Source: Pseudomonadota bacterium (GTDB lineage Bacteria > Pseudomonadota > Gammaproteobacteria > Steroidobacterales > Steroidobacteraceae). From it: DNA of 40,734 nt. The translations under genes and the position numbers were made by a program. Location: positions 1 through 40,734 of the forward strand of contig JAFAEQ010000076.1 of assembly GCA_023423935.1 (NCBI GenBank). The letters run 5' to 3'. Shown here piece after piece: positions 23,542 to 32,331 of the stretch; the first letter of the stretch is position 1, and each line of letters starts with the position of its first letter. A model generated the notes under the pieces. That model was not told the DNA's origin and searched no databases. It was given only the letters and a program-made list of their open reading frames with translations.

Positions 23542-25353
23542 ATGACTGCATCAAACTCAGCACCTGCCGGTACACGGCGTCTGCGCTCGCGCGCATGGTT
23601 CGACGATCCGTCCAATGCGGACATGACTGCGCTCTATCTCGAGCGCTACATGAATTTCGGTCTGACCCTGCAGGAGCTGCAGTCGGGCAAACCCGTCATC
23701 GGCATCGCCCAGACGGGCAGCGATCTGTCGCCCTGCAATCGGCATCACGTCGTGCTCGCGGAACGCGTGCGGGAAGGCATTCGCGAAGCCGGCGGCATCG
23801 TGCTGGAGTTTCCGGTGCATCCGATCCAGGAGACGGGCAAGCGGCCCACTGCCGGACTGGATCGCAACCTGGCCTATCTGGGCTTGGTCGAAGTGTTATT
23901 CGGTTACCCGATCGATGGTGTGGTGCTCACGATCGGCTGCGACAAGACGACACCGGCGTGTCTCATGGCTGCAGCCACGGTCAACATTCCCGCCATCGCA
24001 CTGTCGGTCGGACCGATGTTGAACGGCTGGTATCACGGTCAGCGCACCGGTTCCGGCACGATCGTGTGGCGTGCGCGCGAGTTGCTCGCCGCCGGCAAGA
24101 TCGACTACCAGGGTTTCATCAAGCTCGTCGCCTCGTCCGCGCCTTCGACCGGTTACTGCAACACGATGGGCACGGCGACCACGATGAACAGCCTCACCGA
24201 AGCGCTCGGCATGTCGCTGCCCGGTTCCGCGGCCATTCCCGCGCCCTATCGCGATCGCCAGGAATGCGCGTATCTCACCGGCAAGCAGATCGTCGAAATG
24301 GTGGAAGCGGATCGCAAGCCATCCGACATTCTCACGCGTGAGGCATTCATTAACGCGATCCGCGTCAACTCCGCGATCGGCGGTTCGACGAATGCTCCGA
24401 TCCATCTGAATGCGCTCGCGCGCCACATCGGCGTCGAGCTGTCGATCGACGACTGGCAGAAGTTCGGCTTGGATATTCCGTTGATGGTGAATCTGCAGCC
24501 GGCAGGCGAATACCTGGGCGAAGACTACTATCGCGCCGGCGGTGTGCCTGCGATCGTCTCCGAGCTCATGAAACAGGGTCTGATCGCGGAGTCCGCGATG
24601 ACGGTCAACGGCAAGACGCTCGGCGAGAACTGCCGCAATGCCGTGATCGAAGACGAGACAGTCATTCGCCCCTTCGACCGACCGCTGAAAGACAAGGCGG
24701 GCTTCACGGTCCTGCGCGGCAATCTGTTCGATTCCGCCATCATGAAGACGAGCGTGATCTCGGAAGGTTTCCGCGAGCGTTATCTGTCGAATCCTAATGA
24801 TCCCGAAGCATTCGAAGGTCGCGCCGTCGTGTTCGACGGTCCCGAGGACTATCACAAGCGCATCGACGATCCGGCGCTCGGTATCGACGAGTGCACATTG
24901 CTGTTCATGCGCGGCACCGGACCGATCGGTTATCCAGGCGCTGCCGAAGTCGTGAACATGCGTCCGCCCGTGCGCCTGATCGAAGCAGGCATCCACCATC
25001 TGCCCTGTATCGGCGACGGACGTCAGTCGGGTACCTCAGGCTCGCCTTCTATTCTCAACGCATCCCCCGAGGCTGCCGCAGGCGGCGGATTGGCCCTTCT
25101 GCGCACCGGCGATCGCGTACGCATCGACCTGCGCAAGGGCGAAGCGAATGTTCTGATCAGCGATGAGGAACTCGCGAAGCGCCGCAAGGAACTCGAAGCT
25201 GCAGGCGGTTATCCGATCCCGGCCAGCCAGACCCCCTGGCAGGAAATCCAGCGCGCAACCGTCGGCCAGGCCGAAACCGGCGCCGTGCTCGAGAACGCAC
25301 CGAAATATCAGCGCATCGCGCAGACGATCGGTGTGCCTCGACACAATCATTGA
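23542..25353 (+). CDS. IlvD/Edd-family aldonate dehydratase (xylonate/arabonate type)
   Basis: It dehydrates a pentonate (D-xylonate or L-arabonate) to the 2-keto-3-deoxy acid, using an iron-sulfur cluster and Mg2+. The 603-aa sequence follows Caulobacter xylonate dehydratase closely: RSRAWFDDPSNADMTALYLE near the start, SPCNRHH (Cys65), IGCDKTTPAC (Cys133, Lys135), GYCNTMGTATTMN (Cys206), GDGRQSGTSGSPSILNASPE and the end VPRHNH. The three cysteines are the expected cluster ligands. ATG 23542 matches the family start. Substrate preference between xylonate, arabonate and related acids cannot be settled by sequence reading. With the mutarotase it forms the plus-strand half of the oxidative locus. 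Confidence 0.92.
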   Translation: MTASNSAPAGTRRLRSRAWFDDPSNADMTALYLERYMNFGLTLQELQSGKPVIGIAQTGSDLSPCNRHHVVLAERVREGIREAGGIVLEFPVHPIQETGKRPTAGLDRNLAYLGLVEVLFGYPIDGVVLTIGCDKTTPACLMAAATVNIPAIALSVGPMLNGWYHGQRTGSGTIVWRARELLAAGKIDYQGFIKLVASSAPSTGYCNTMGTATTMNSLTEALGMSLPGSAAIPAPYRDRQECAYLTGKQIVEMVEADRKPSDILTREAFINAIRVNSAIGGSTNAPIHLNALARHIGVELSIDDWQKFGLDIPLMVNLQPAGEYLGEDYYRAGGVPAIVSELMKQGLIAESAMTVNGKTLGENCRNAVIEDETVIRPFDRPLKDKAGFTVLRGNLFDSAIMKTSVISEGFRERYLSNPNDPEAFEGRAVVFDGPEDYHKRIDDPALGIDECTLLFMRGTGPIGYPGAAEVVNMRPPVRLIEAGIHHLPCIGDGRQSGTSGSPSILNASPEAAAGGGLALLRTGDRVRIDLRKGEANVLISDEELAKRRKELEAAGGYPIPASQTPWQEIQRATVGQAETGAVLENAPKYQRIAQTIGVPRHNH

Positions 25354-25460
25354 TCGCGGCAGAGAACGAACCACGGCCAGAGGACGAGACACGGCCGCAA
25401 AGACCGCAAAAAAGATTGCTGCACCTCCCGGATCACAAGGAAACGGTGCCTGCTTCTCTC
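25354..25460. other. Leader of the repeat block between convergent genes
   Basis: No gene. It contains the left arm (25393-25414) of a 22-bp inverted repeat with only two mismatches whose right arm is at 25919-25940, so the two arms bracket the whole hairpin array. Confidence 0.6.
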
Positions 25461-25820
25461 CTGTAGGTTCGACTTCAGTCGAACAGGGAGATGTCCGGCT
25501 GAAGCCGGACCCACAGGGAAGCAGCACTGCCTCTTTATCTTCTGTAGGTTCGACTTTAGTCGAACAAGGGGAGATGTCCGGCTAAAGCCAGACCCACAAG
25601 GAAGCAGCACCTGCCTCTCTCTCTCTCTCTCTTCTGTAGGTTCGACTTCAGTCGAACAGGGAGATGTCCGGCTGAAGCCGGACCCACAGGGAGCGGCAGT
25701 GCCCTCTTTCTTCTGTGGGTTCGACTTTAGTCGAACAGGGAGATGTCCAGCTAAAGCCGGCCCCACAAGGAAGCAGCTGCCTCTTTCTTCTATGGGTTCG
25801 ACCTTAGTCGAACTGGGCTC
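25461..25820 (+). repeat. Tandem REP-like hairpin array, five units
   Basis: Units of about 76-93 bp start near 25461, 25541, 25634, 25713 and 25790. Each has two small palindromes, GTTCGACTTCAGTCGAAC and TCCGGCTGAAGCCGGA, enclosed by an outer CTGTGGGT/ACCCACAG pairing, so a unit could fold into a three-way junction. Differences between units often preserve pairing (TTCAG to TTTAG, CTGAAG to CTAAAG in loops). Spacers carry CT-rich runs such as CTCTCTCTCTCTCT. The fifth unit is worn. The block lies between the 3' ends of convergent genes, like the arrays at 37775 and near 40550. Confidence 0.88.
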
Positions 25821-25947
25821 AAGCCTGGCTTCAGCTGCCGGACAGAGTCAGACAAGCCGACCGCAGAGCGCCGCAAGAGTCACAAGATCGGGAGGCTTCG
25901 ATTCTTTCCAGTCACTCTCTTTAATGCGGTCTTTGCGGCCGATCCTG

Positions 25948-26874
25948 TCATTCCACGAACGGCGCGACGCTCACACGCCGGCCGCACATGAATGCATCTG
26001 CCACCAGGCGCAGCGGCGCGACATCGACGTCGATCTGTCGGTTGCGTACGAGCGATTCGAACCGCGCATACAGATTGGGATATTCGCGTTCCGGTGCTTC
26101 GAAGACGGACTGATCGTCGACGCGCATGACCGAGCCGCCCTTCGAGAGCAGCAGCCGGCCTTGATCCGTTTCGACGTCGATGTCCCAGGTCTGCGGACCG
26201 GTCTGCAGGAAGTCGAGATCCATGCGCACTTCGGCGCCATCGTCCTGAGTGAGAAGGATCTTCGCCGCGATCGGCGCGTCGCAATTCGAAGGGAATGACA
26301 ACTCGGCATCGCGCAGCACGAGCGCGCTCGGAAAGATGCGTGTCATGATCGACAGCGCATTGATGGCGGGATCAAAGACGCCGAGGCCGCCGGCTTTCCA
26401 GATCCAGGTCTGACCGGGATGCCATACACGCACGTCCTCTTTCCAGGTCACGAGCGCGCTGCGCACGCGACGCGTGGAAAGCCACTCGCGCGCCCGTTCG
26501 ACAGCGGCGGCTTCGCGCGAATGCCATGTCGCGAACAGAGCAACGTTCTGAGCAACCGCAACGTCCAGAAGAGCGCTGACTTCGTTCAGCGTGGCGCCGG
26601 GAGGCTTTTCCAGCAGCACATGTTTTCCCTGCTGGAGCGCATAGCGGGCAATGTCGTAGCGAACCTGTGGCGGGGTACACACCGCCACAGCGTCGATCTC
26701 GGGAAGGGCGGCGAGCATCGACTGGATGTCGCGGAAATTCGGCACGCCGTCGAGTTTGTGATTCGGGCTCGCCGCAGCGACGAGCTCGAACGCGGGATTG
26801 GCCTGCAAGGCCGGGACGTGTTGATCGCGAGCAATCTTCCCGATCCCCACTAGCGCGATTCTTATTCTGTTCAT
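25948..26874 (-). CDS. Gfo/Idh-family sugar 1-dehydrogenase (L-arabinose/D-galactose type)
   Basis: It oxidises an aldose at C1 to the aldonolactone with NAD(P)+. The 308-aa protein has the Rossmann motif 'IALVGIGKIARDQHVP', the family EKPPG with catalytic Lys90, 'WKEDVRVWHPGQTWIW', and the active-site helix GVFDPAINALSI with Asp168 and Asn172. Its overall sequence is strikingly like Azospirillum brasilense L-arabinose 1-dehydrogenase, and bacterial galactose 1-dehydrogenases share the pattern. ATG 26874 fits the family start. It follows the semialdehyde dehydrogenase gene on the minus strand, separated by 100 bp with a strong hairpin. It fits as the entry enzyme of the oxidative pentose route. 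Confidence 0.9.
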   Translation of the reverse strand: MNRIRIALVGIGKIARDQHVPALQANPAFELVAAASPNHKLDGVPNFRDIQSMLAALPEIDAVAVCTPPQVRYDIARYALQQGKHVLLEKPPGATLNEVSALLDVAVAQNVALFATWHSREAAAVERAREWLSTRRVRSALVTWKEDVRVWHPGQTWIWKAGGLGVFDPAINALSIMTRIFPSALVLRDAELSFPSNCDAPIAAKILLTQDDGAEVRMDLDFLQTGPQTWDIDVETDQGRLLLSKGGSVMRVDDQSVFEAPEREYPNLYARFESLVRNRQIDVDVAPLRLVADAFMCGRRVSVAPFVE

Positions 26875-26940
26875 GCGGATCCCACGTGAGTCGTTCGACT
26901 TCTTGTGCTCGCGCCGACAAGCCGTCACGCGGGCAGGAAA

Positions 26941-26967
26941 GCGACGGCGAGCGGGGCTCGCCGTCGC
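26941..26967 (-). terminator. Strong intercistronic hairpin between the dehydrogenase genes
   Basis: GCGACGGCGAG (26941-26951) pairs perfectly with CTCGCCGTCGC (26957-26967) around CGGGG. On the minus strand it comes eight bases after the aldehyde dehydrogenase stop and is followed by TTTCC only. It is likely a partial terminator or mRNA-stability element lowering expression of the downstream gene. Confidence 0.55.
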
Positions 26968-26974
26968 GTTGCGG

Positions 26975-28549
26975 TCAATCCGCGCGATACACGCCGTCGT
27001 CCCGGCGCGGACGCTTCGGAGCGTCACGACGCAGCGGTGCCGGCAGCAGTGCGTCCGGGAAGTCCTGATAGCAGACCGGTCGCAGGAATCGCTCGATGGC
27101 CAGCGTACCCACTGAGGTGGTGCGGCTATCGGACGTTGCCGGGAACGGTCCGCCATGGACCATCGCATGCGAGACCTCGACGCCAGTCGGCCAGCCGTTG
27201 ACGATCAAACGACCCGCTTTGCGCTCGAGAATCGGCACGAGTGGCGCGGCGAGCTTCGCGTCGTCATCCGTCAGATGCAGTGTCGCGGTGAGCTGGCCTT
27301 CCAGGTGCTCGAGCACCTGCTGCAGCTCCGCCTGGCTCGTGCAGCGAACCACGATTGATGAGGAGCCGAAGACCTCTTCAGTCACTTCGGGATGCTTGAG
27401 GAGGTCAGCCGCAGCGATCGAGAACAGGGCGCCGCGTCCGCAATGCAGGCCGGTGTTTTCACCACCGCGCCCGAGCACCGTGACTCGCTGATGACTCAAC
27501 AGCTTCTCGACGCCCTTCTCGTATGCGGCATGAATGCCCGCCGTGAGCATCGTCGCCGGAGCGACCTGGCCGAGCGCTGCGGCAGCGGATTTGGTGAACG
27601 TGTCCAGCCCCGGACCTTCGAGCGCAAGTACCAGGCCCGGGTTCGTGCAGAACTGACCGACCCCGAGCGTCAGCGAGGTCACGAAGTCCTTGCCCATCTG
27701 TTCGGCGCGCGTTGCAAGCGCACCGGGAAGCAGGATGACCGGGTTGATGCTGCTCATCTCGGCATATACCGGGATGGGCTCGGGCCGTTCGTTGGCGATC
27801 TTGAGCAATGCCAGACCGCCTGTGCGCGAGCCGGTGAAGCCGACGGCTTTCACATAAGGATGTGCGACCAGGCCCTGGCCCAGCGCGCGCGAATTGCCAT
27901 TGAGGAGCGAGAACACGCCCTCGGGCAGATTGCAGGCTTTCACGGCGGCCGTCATTGCCTGCGCAACGAGATCGCTCGTACCGGGATGTGCCGAATGACC
28001 CTTCACGATTACGGGACATCCTGCAGCCAGGGCCGCAGCGGTATCGCCGCCGGCCACCGAGAAGGCGAGGGGGAAATTGCTGGCGCCGAAGACCACCACC
28101 GGGCCCAACGGAATCTTGCGCAGGCGCAGATCGGAGCGCGGCAGCGGTTTGCGATCCGGCAGCGCTGGATCGATGCGCAGGCCCATCCAGCCGCCTTTGC
28201 GCAGCTCATCGGCGAACAGACGAAGCTGTCCGACCGTGCGGGCGCGCTCGCCCGTCAGGCGGGGCAGAGGCAGTCCCGACTCGGACTTTGCGCGTTCGAG
28301 CAGCTCATCGCCCAACGCCATGATCTGGTCGGCAGCGGTCTCGAGGAAGCTCGCGCGCAGCTCCGGATCGAGGTCGCGATACACATGGAATGCTTCCCAC
28401 GCGAGCTTGCAGGCCTGCTCGATTTCTTCGGGACCTGCGGCACTGAAGGCAGGCTCCAGCTGCTGGCCGGTTGCTGGGTTGCTCGCGAAAAAGGTCTCGG
28501 GCTTCTTGATCCTGCGCGAGCCAATGAATAAGTCTCCGGAAACGGCCAT
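26975..28549 (-). CDS. Alpha-ketoglutarate semialdehyde dehydrogenase (2,5-dioxovalerate dehydrogenase)
   Basis: It oxidises 2,5-dioxopentanoate to 2-oxoglutarate with NAD(P)+, the last step of oxidative pentose and hexarate pathways. The 524-aa protein has the type-III KGSADH look: VVFGASNFPLAFSVAGGDT (Asn158), VKGHSAHPGTS (Lys183), GFTGSRTGG, YAEMSSINP (Glu264) and the nucleophile Cys301 in GVGQFCTNPG. It is longer and more divergent than classical aldehyde dehydrogenases, as this subgroup is. ATG 28549 is supported by GGAGAG eight bases upstream; the GTG at 28561 is less well placed. It leads the minus-strand operon with the Gfo/Idh dehydrogenase and diverges from the sugar symporter. Confidence 0.93.
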   Translation of the reverse strand: MAVSGDLFIGSRRIKKPETFFASNPATGQQLEPAFSAAGPEEIEQACKLAWEAFHVYRDLDPELRASFLETAADQIMALGDELLERAKSESGLPLPRLTGERARTVGQLRLFADELRKGGWMGLRIDPALPDRKPLPRSDLRLRKIPLGPVVVFGASNFPLAFSVAGGDTAAALAAGCPVIVKGHSAHPGTSDLVAQAMTAAVKACNLPEGVFSLLNGNSRALGQGLVAHPYVKAVGFTGSRTGGLALLKIANERPEPIPVYAEMSSINPVILLPGALATRAEQMGKDFVTSLTLGVGQFCTNPGLVLALEGPGLDTFTKSAAAALGQVAPATMLTAGIHAAYEKGVEKLLSHQRVTVLGRGGENTGLHCGRGALFSIAAADLLKHPEVTEEVFGSSSIVVRCTSQAELQQVLEHLEGQLTATLHLTDDDAKLAAPLVPILERKAGRLIVNGWPTGVEVSHAMVHGGPFPATSDSRTTSVGTLAIERFLRPVCYQDFPDALLPAPLRRDAPKRPRRDDGVYRAD

Positions 28550-28676
28550 GATTCTCTCCACTTCAGGGTTGGCTAGATTGCTATAACTCAGACATTATTG
28601 CACCGCCCCGCCACGCCCACCTTTCGGTCGGGGCCAATGCGAAGGGGCGGAGAGGGTACAGGCGGACTAAAAATCG

Positions 28677-28690
28677 CGATAGCGGTAACA
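28677..28690 (+). promoter_or_regulatory. xyl-box-like operator between the semialdehyde dehydrogenase and symporter genes
   Basis: CGATAGCGGTAACA matches 11 of 14 positions of TGGTAGCGCTAACA and lies in the 299-bp divergent control region, 159 bp before the symporter start. Together with the site at 7912-7925 it suggests one LacI-type regulator for both pentose loci. It has a single-copy match only, so chance cannot be excluded. Confidence 0.5.
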
Positions 28691-28848
28691 TCAGCTACGC
28701 CTGTCGAGACGTTTGGGGGAGATAAAAATCGTTTTCAATGGCCTTCGGGCCTCGCAGGCAGTTCCCGCGTGAATGACTTCGTCGGCCGTCTCGTGACGGC
28801 GGGCGCGGGCACCATGCAATTACAAACAATGACGACAGGACGGCAAGC

Positions 28849-30570
28849 ATGACCGGTACCGCAGTTGTATTTTCAGGGCTCGATTGGGCTGTAGTGGCCG
28901 CGTACTTCGTACTGAACACCGCGATCTGCGTGTGGTGTGCCCTACAGAAAGAAAAGAATACCGAAGACTACTTTCTCGCGAGTCGCAGCGCAGGCTGGAT
29001 CCTGATCGGCTCGTCGATCTTCGCCTCGAACATCGGTGCCGAGCACTTGATCGGTCTCGCCGGCTCGGGCGCCGACTCGGGCATGGCCTTCGCGCACTGG
29101 GAGTTGCACTCCTACATGGTGCTGGTGCTGGGCTGGATCTTCGCGCCGTTCTATCTGCGCGCGAAGATCTTCACGACGCCGGAGTTCCTCGAGAAACGAT
29201 ATACGCCGGCGACTCGCACGGTGCTGTCCGGGATCTTCCTGGTGAGCTACATCCTTACGAAGGCGTCGGTGACGATCTTCGCGGGAGCCTTCGCGATCCA
29301 GACGATCCTCGGCTATCAGCATGTCGATCTGCCCATCCTGGGACAGACCGACTTCTTCTGGTTCTCCGCCACATCGCTCGTGGTCATCACGGGTGTATTC
29401 GTGATTCTGGGCGGCATGAAGTCGGTGCTGTGGACGGAGGCGATGCACGTGCCTGTGTTGCTCGCCGGGTCGACCGTGCTGCTGTTCGTCGGCCTGGGTG
29501 AGATCGGCGGCATGAGCGCGCTGAAGGCCGCAAATCCGGAAACCATCCATCTGTGGCGTCCTCTGTCCACGACGCCCGAGACTCAAGGCTTCCCGGGATT
29601 CCTGTTCGATCCGAGCGCCACGCCCTGGCTCGGCGTGCTGTTGTGCTCGCCGATCATCGGCCTGTGGTACTGGTGTACCGATCAGTACATCGTGCAGCGC
29701 GTACTCACCGGCAAGAATCTGCGTGAGTCGCGTCGTGGCACCATCTTCGCGGCGTATCTGAAGCTTGCGCCGCTGTTCATCTTCCTGCTGCCTGGAATGA
29801 TCGCCGTCGCGCTGTACAAGCAGGGCACGCCGGGCTTCGAGGAGATCGGCAACAACCCGCAAGGCGCGTTCCCGATCCTGGTGTCGAGTCTGCTTCCCGT
29901 CGGCCTGCGCGGACTGGTGCTGGCCGGCATGCTCTCGGCGCTGATGAGCGCGCTCGCCTCGTTGTTCAATTCGACCGCAACGTTGTTCACCGTCGACTTC
30001 TACAAGCGGTTGCGTCCGCAATCGAGCGAGAAGCAACTGGTGATGGTCGGACGCATCGCGACCGGCGTGGTCATCATCCTGGGCATGCTATGGATTCCGT
30101 TCCTGCAGGATCTCGGCAAGGGCCAGCTCTACACCTACCTGCAGCTGGTGCAGTCGTTGCTCGCGCCTTCGATCGCGGCGGTGTTCATGCTCGGCATCTT
30201 CGCTCACGGCGTGACGCCCATTTCCGGTCTGGTCGGCATCATCACCGGCTTCGTGATCGGCATGGCACGTCTGATCTTCCAGGCGCTGCACGAGGTGAAG
30301 CATGTCGAATGGCCGAGCTTCATTCAGAACCTGGTCGACATCAACTGGCTGTACTTCAGCTTCTTGTTGTTCGTGTTCACTTGCCTCGTGATCTTCGTCG
30401 TCAGCATGTTCACGCCGAAGGCGCCGGAGTCGCAGCTCGCTGGTCTTACCTATAAGTCCGTGACGAAGGAGATGACGGAGGACGATCGTCAGAGCTACGG
30501 CTTCTGGGAGATTTTCCACACCGTGGTGATCCTCGGCATCATCGCCTGGATCTACATCTACTTCTGGTGA
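28849..30570 (+). CDS. Sodium/solute symporter (SSS family), probable sugar transporter
   Basis: A 573-aa inner-membrane protein with about 14 transmembrane segments that imports a sugar with Na+. Its pattern is close to the vSGLT/SglT branch: 'DYFLASRSAGWILIGSSIFA' then SNIGAEHLIGLAGSGADSG (sodium and sugar site region), 'YILTKASVTIFAGAFA', 'WYWCTDQYIVQRVLTGKNL' and LSALMSALASLFNSTATLFT near the second sodium site. The C-terminus ends in a last membrane helix, ILGIIAWIYIYFW. It starts at ATG 28849 with AGGACGG upstream. It diverges from the KGSADH operon and is followed by a terminator. The genomic setting argues for L-arabinose, D-xylose or galactose as substrate. Confidence 0.93.
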   Translation: MTGTAVVFSGLDWAVVAAYFVLNTAICVWCALQKEKNTEDYFLASRSAGWILIGSSIFASNIGAEHLIGLAGSGADSGMAFAHWELHSYMVLVLGWIFAPFYLRAKIFTTPEFLEKRYTPATRTVLSGIFLVSYILTKASVTIFAGAFAIQTILGYQHVDLPILGQTDFFWFSATSLVVITGVFVILGGMKSVLWTEAMHVPVLLAGSTVLLFVGLGEIGGMSALKAANPETIHLWRPLSTTPETQGFPGFLFDPSATPWLGVLLCSPIIGLWYWCTDQYIVQRVLTGKNLRESRRGTIFAAYLKLAPLFIFLLPGMIAVALYKQGTPGFEEIGNNPQGAFPILVSSLLPVGLRGLVLAGMLSALMSALASLFNSTATLFTVDFYKRLRPQSSEKQLVMVGRIATGVVIILGMLWIPFLQDLGKGQLYTYLQLVQSLLAPSIAAVFMLGIFAHGVTPISGLVGIITGFVIGMARLIFQALHEVKHVEWPSFIQNLVDINWLYFSFLLFVFTCLVIFVVSMFTPKAPESQLAGLTYKSVTKEMTEDDRQSYGFWEIFHTVVILGIIAWIYIYFW

Positions 30571-30708
30571 TCCGGGACAGACTGCAAGGGAGCGAATCAG
30601 CAGTCAGTCGAGCAACTTCGCGACCCGCAAACGACACGGAAGGCGTTCGCGGGTGACTTGCTCAAGATTCCCCTACGGTCTGCCGCGGTAACGAGCGGCG
30701 ATAAGAAG

Positions 30709-30738
30709 AGCGCAGTGCCTACGCACTGCGCTTTTTTT
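30709..30738 (+). terminator. Terminator of the symporter gene, overlapping the regulator stop
   Basis: AGCGCAGTGC (30709-30718) pairs with GCACTGCGCT (30723-30732) around CTAC and is followed by seven T residues. The loop contains the stop codon of the convergent GntR gene, so the element probably serves both strands, more weakly on minus. Confidence 0.9.
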
Positions 30739-31486
30739 GTTTGCGAGCGTCGTTGGTATCCGAGAACGCCAGATCGACGAGCTCTTCCATCGCGCGCTGC
30801 GCGCGATCGGGATCGCAGGCAGCGACGGCTTCATACACGCGTCGATGATCCGGCACGGGATCGCGCGACTGAGGATTGAACCTCAGCTTGAACACCGTGC
30901 TCCATGAAACCGCTGCACCAATGCTCGTGATCAGCGAGACCATGAAAGCATTGCCGCTCGCGCGCAGCAGCGCCGAATGGAAATCGTGATCCGCCTGACG
31001 CCCCGCTTCGACGGACAGGGTGTGTTCGCTCATTCCTTTGAGCGCGTGTTCCATTGCCCGCAAATGCTCTTCAGTACGACGCTCGGCTGCCAGTGCAGCG
31101 GCGCGAGGCTCAACGATCCTGCGCAGCTCGAACAAACTGGCAAGCAAGGTATCGTCGGGATCGACCTCGAAGATCCATGCCATCACGTCCGGATCGAGCA
31201 GATGCCAGTGCTCGGGTTGACTGATGCGTGTCCCCACTTTGGGGCGCACCTCGACGAGTCCCTTCGCCGCCAGGATGCGTACTGCCTCGCGGTACGCGCC
31301 ACGCGACACCTGAAACTGGCCGCTGGCGACGATTTCACCGTCCAGCAGTTCGCCGGGCTTGTACTCGCCCGAGACGATTCGCACTCCGATGTCGCGCGCA
31401 ATCTTCCCGTGGATGCGCAATGTCCGTCGTCGGCTTCTGGACCTGGACTTCGTGTCTGCGCCGCTCGCGTTCTTTTTCAACGTCAT
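30719..31486 (-). CDS. GntR-family transcriptional regulator, FadR/FCD subfamily
   Basis: A 255-aa regulator with an N-terminal winged helix (about 28-95: 'KIARDIGVRIVSGEYKPGEL', SRGAYREAVRILAAKGLVEV, GTRISQPEHW) and a C-terminal FCD ligand-binding domain (about 110-240) with the metal-site residues in ADHDFHSALLRASGN and the final DHRRVYEAV. FCD regulators of this kind (UxuR/ExuR, GalR-like, KdgR-like) answer to sugar acids. ATG 31486 starts the basic MTLKKNASG leader before the domain; an upstream in-frame extension lacks support. Being the only regulator adjacent to the oxidative locus, it likely senses an aldonate or 2-keto-3-deoxy acid and represses the locus. Confidence 0.92.
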   Translation of the reverse strand: MTLKKNASGADTKSRSRSRRRTLRIHGKIARDIGVRIVSGEYKPGELLDGEIVASGQFQVSRGAYREAVRILAAKGLVEVRPKVGTRISQPEHWHLLDPDVMAWIFEVDPDDTLLASLFELRRIVEPRAAALAAERRTEEHLRAMEHALKGMSEHTLSVEAGRQADHDFHSALLRASGNAFMVSLITSIGAAVSWSTVFKLRFNPQSRDPVPDHRRVYEAVAACDPDRAQRAMEELVDLAFSDTNDARKQKKRSA

Positions 31487-31698
31487 GGCCGTAATGTAGT
31501 GCTTCGCTCGGAAAGCCAGCAATACATCATCGCCTCGCTGCGTCACATTGCCTGCCCTCGGCCGCTTTATGTAAGCGAAGCGATGGCGGCTCGAAGAGAG
31601 GCAGTGCGCGCGCATCGCGAATGAAAGTCGCAAGCTGCAAGCAGCGGCGGATCTGCTTGTCAGAATTCCGGCGATCCGGTTCCCGATCTGTCTGCCGG

Positions 31699-32268
31699 TC
31701 AGGTATCGAGTGTGCGCAGGATCGGCTCCTGCAGACTGTGGTCATAGCCGAGTCGGCTGATCGATGCAGGATCCATGTACAGGCGCTGTGCCGCTTGCGG
31801 TGGCAAGCCGATCCACAAGACGCTGATCACACGCAGAATGTCCCGATGCGCGAAGGCCAGCACATTGCCCTCGATCGAACGGACCTTCTCGATGAACCGT
31901 TCCGCACGAGCCGCGACATCGTCCAGATTCTCACCGCCCGGACAGCCATGCTCGAACGCATTCCAGCCCGGCTGTCTTTCGCGAATCTCTGTGGTGCGCA
32001 GACCTTCATACTCGCCGTAGTTCCACTCGCGCAGATTCTCATCCCGCTCGAATGCGCCGGCGAATCCCGCGAGCTCACAGGTTTGTCGCGCGCGTTGCAG
32101 CGGACTGCAAAACACCTTCGAGAAGGTGTGTGGCTGCAAGCGCGGCTGGAGATTCTTCGCGTCCCGCTCGCCCTGCGCAGTCAACGCAATGTCAGTCAGC
32201 CCCGTGTGCTTACGACTGCGCGACCACTCGGTTTCGCCGTGCCTGACCAGCCAAAGCTCTGCAAACAT
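31699..32268 (-). CDS. Histidine phosphatase family protein (phosphoglycerate-mutase-like)
   Basis: A 189-aa enzyme with the RHG motif LVRHGETEWS (catalytic His near residue 9), the phosphate-binding CSPLQRARQTCELA (about 54-67), the acid WNYGEYEGL and the second His in AFAHRDILRV. Such proteins dephosphorylate sugar phosphates, alpha-ribazole phosphate or phosphoproteins. The substrate is not evident. ATG 32268 begins MFAELWLVRHGE. It follows the HTTM gene on the same strand after a 63-bp spacer of CATCACT-like short repeats. Confidence 0.9.
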   Translation of the reverse strand: MFAELWLVRHGETEWSRSRKHTGLTDIALTAQGERDAKNLQPRLQPHTFSKVFCSPLQRARQTCELAGFAGAFERDENLREWNYGEYEGLRTTEIRERQPGWNAFEHGCPGGENLDDVAARAERFIEKVRSIEGNVLAFAHRDILRVISVLWIGLPPQAAQRLYMDPASISRLGYDHSLQEPILRTLDT

Positions 32269-32331
32269 AGTCAGTGGCTAATAGTGTTTCGCATCACCCA
32301 TCACTCATCACTCTCTATCACTCATCACGCT
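32269..32331 (-). repeat. Short CATCACT-type simple repeat spacer
   Basis: Between the HTTM and phosphatase genes the spacer contains repeated ATCACTCATCACTC-like heptamers. It may be slippage-prone. No promoter was recognised. Confidence 0.55.

Noticed and set aside
25461..25820. CRISPR-like appearance of regularly spaced repeats
   Set aside because: The repeats are longer than the spacers, are internally palindromic in two places, the spacers are low-complexity and similar, and no cas genes are nearby.
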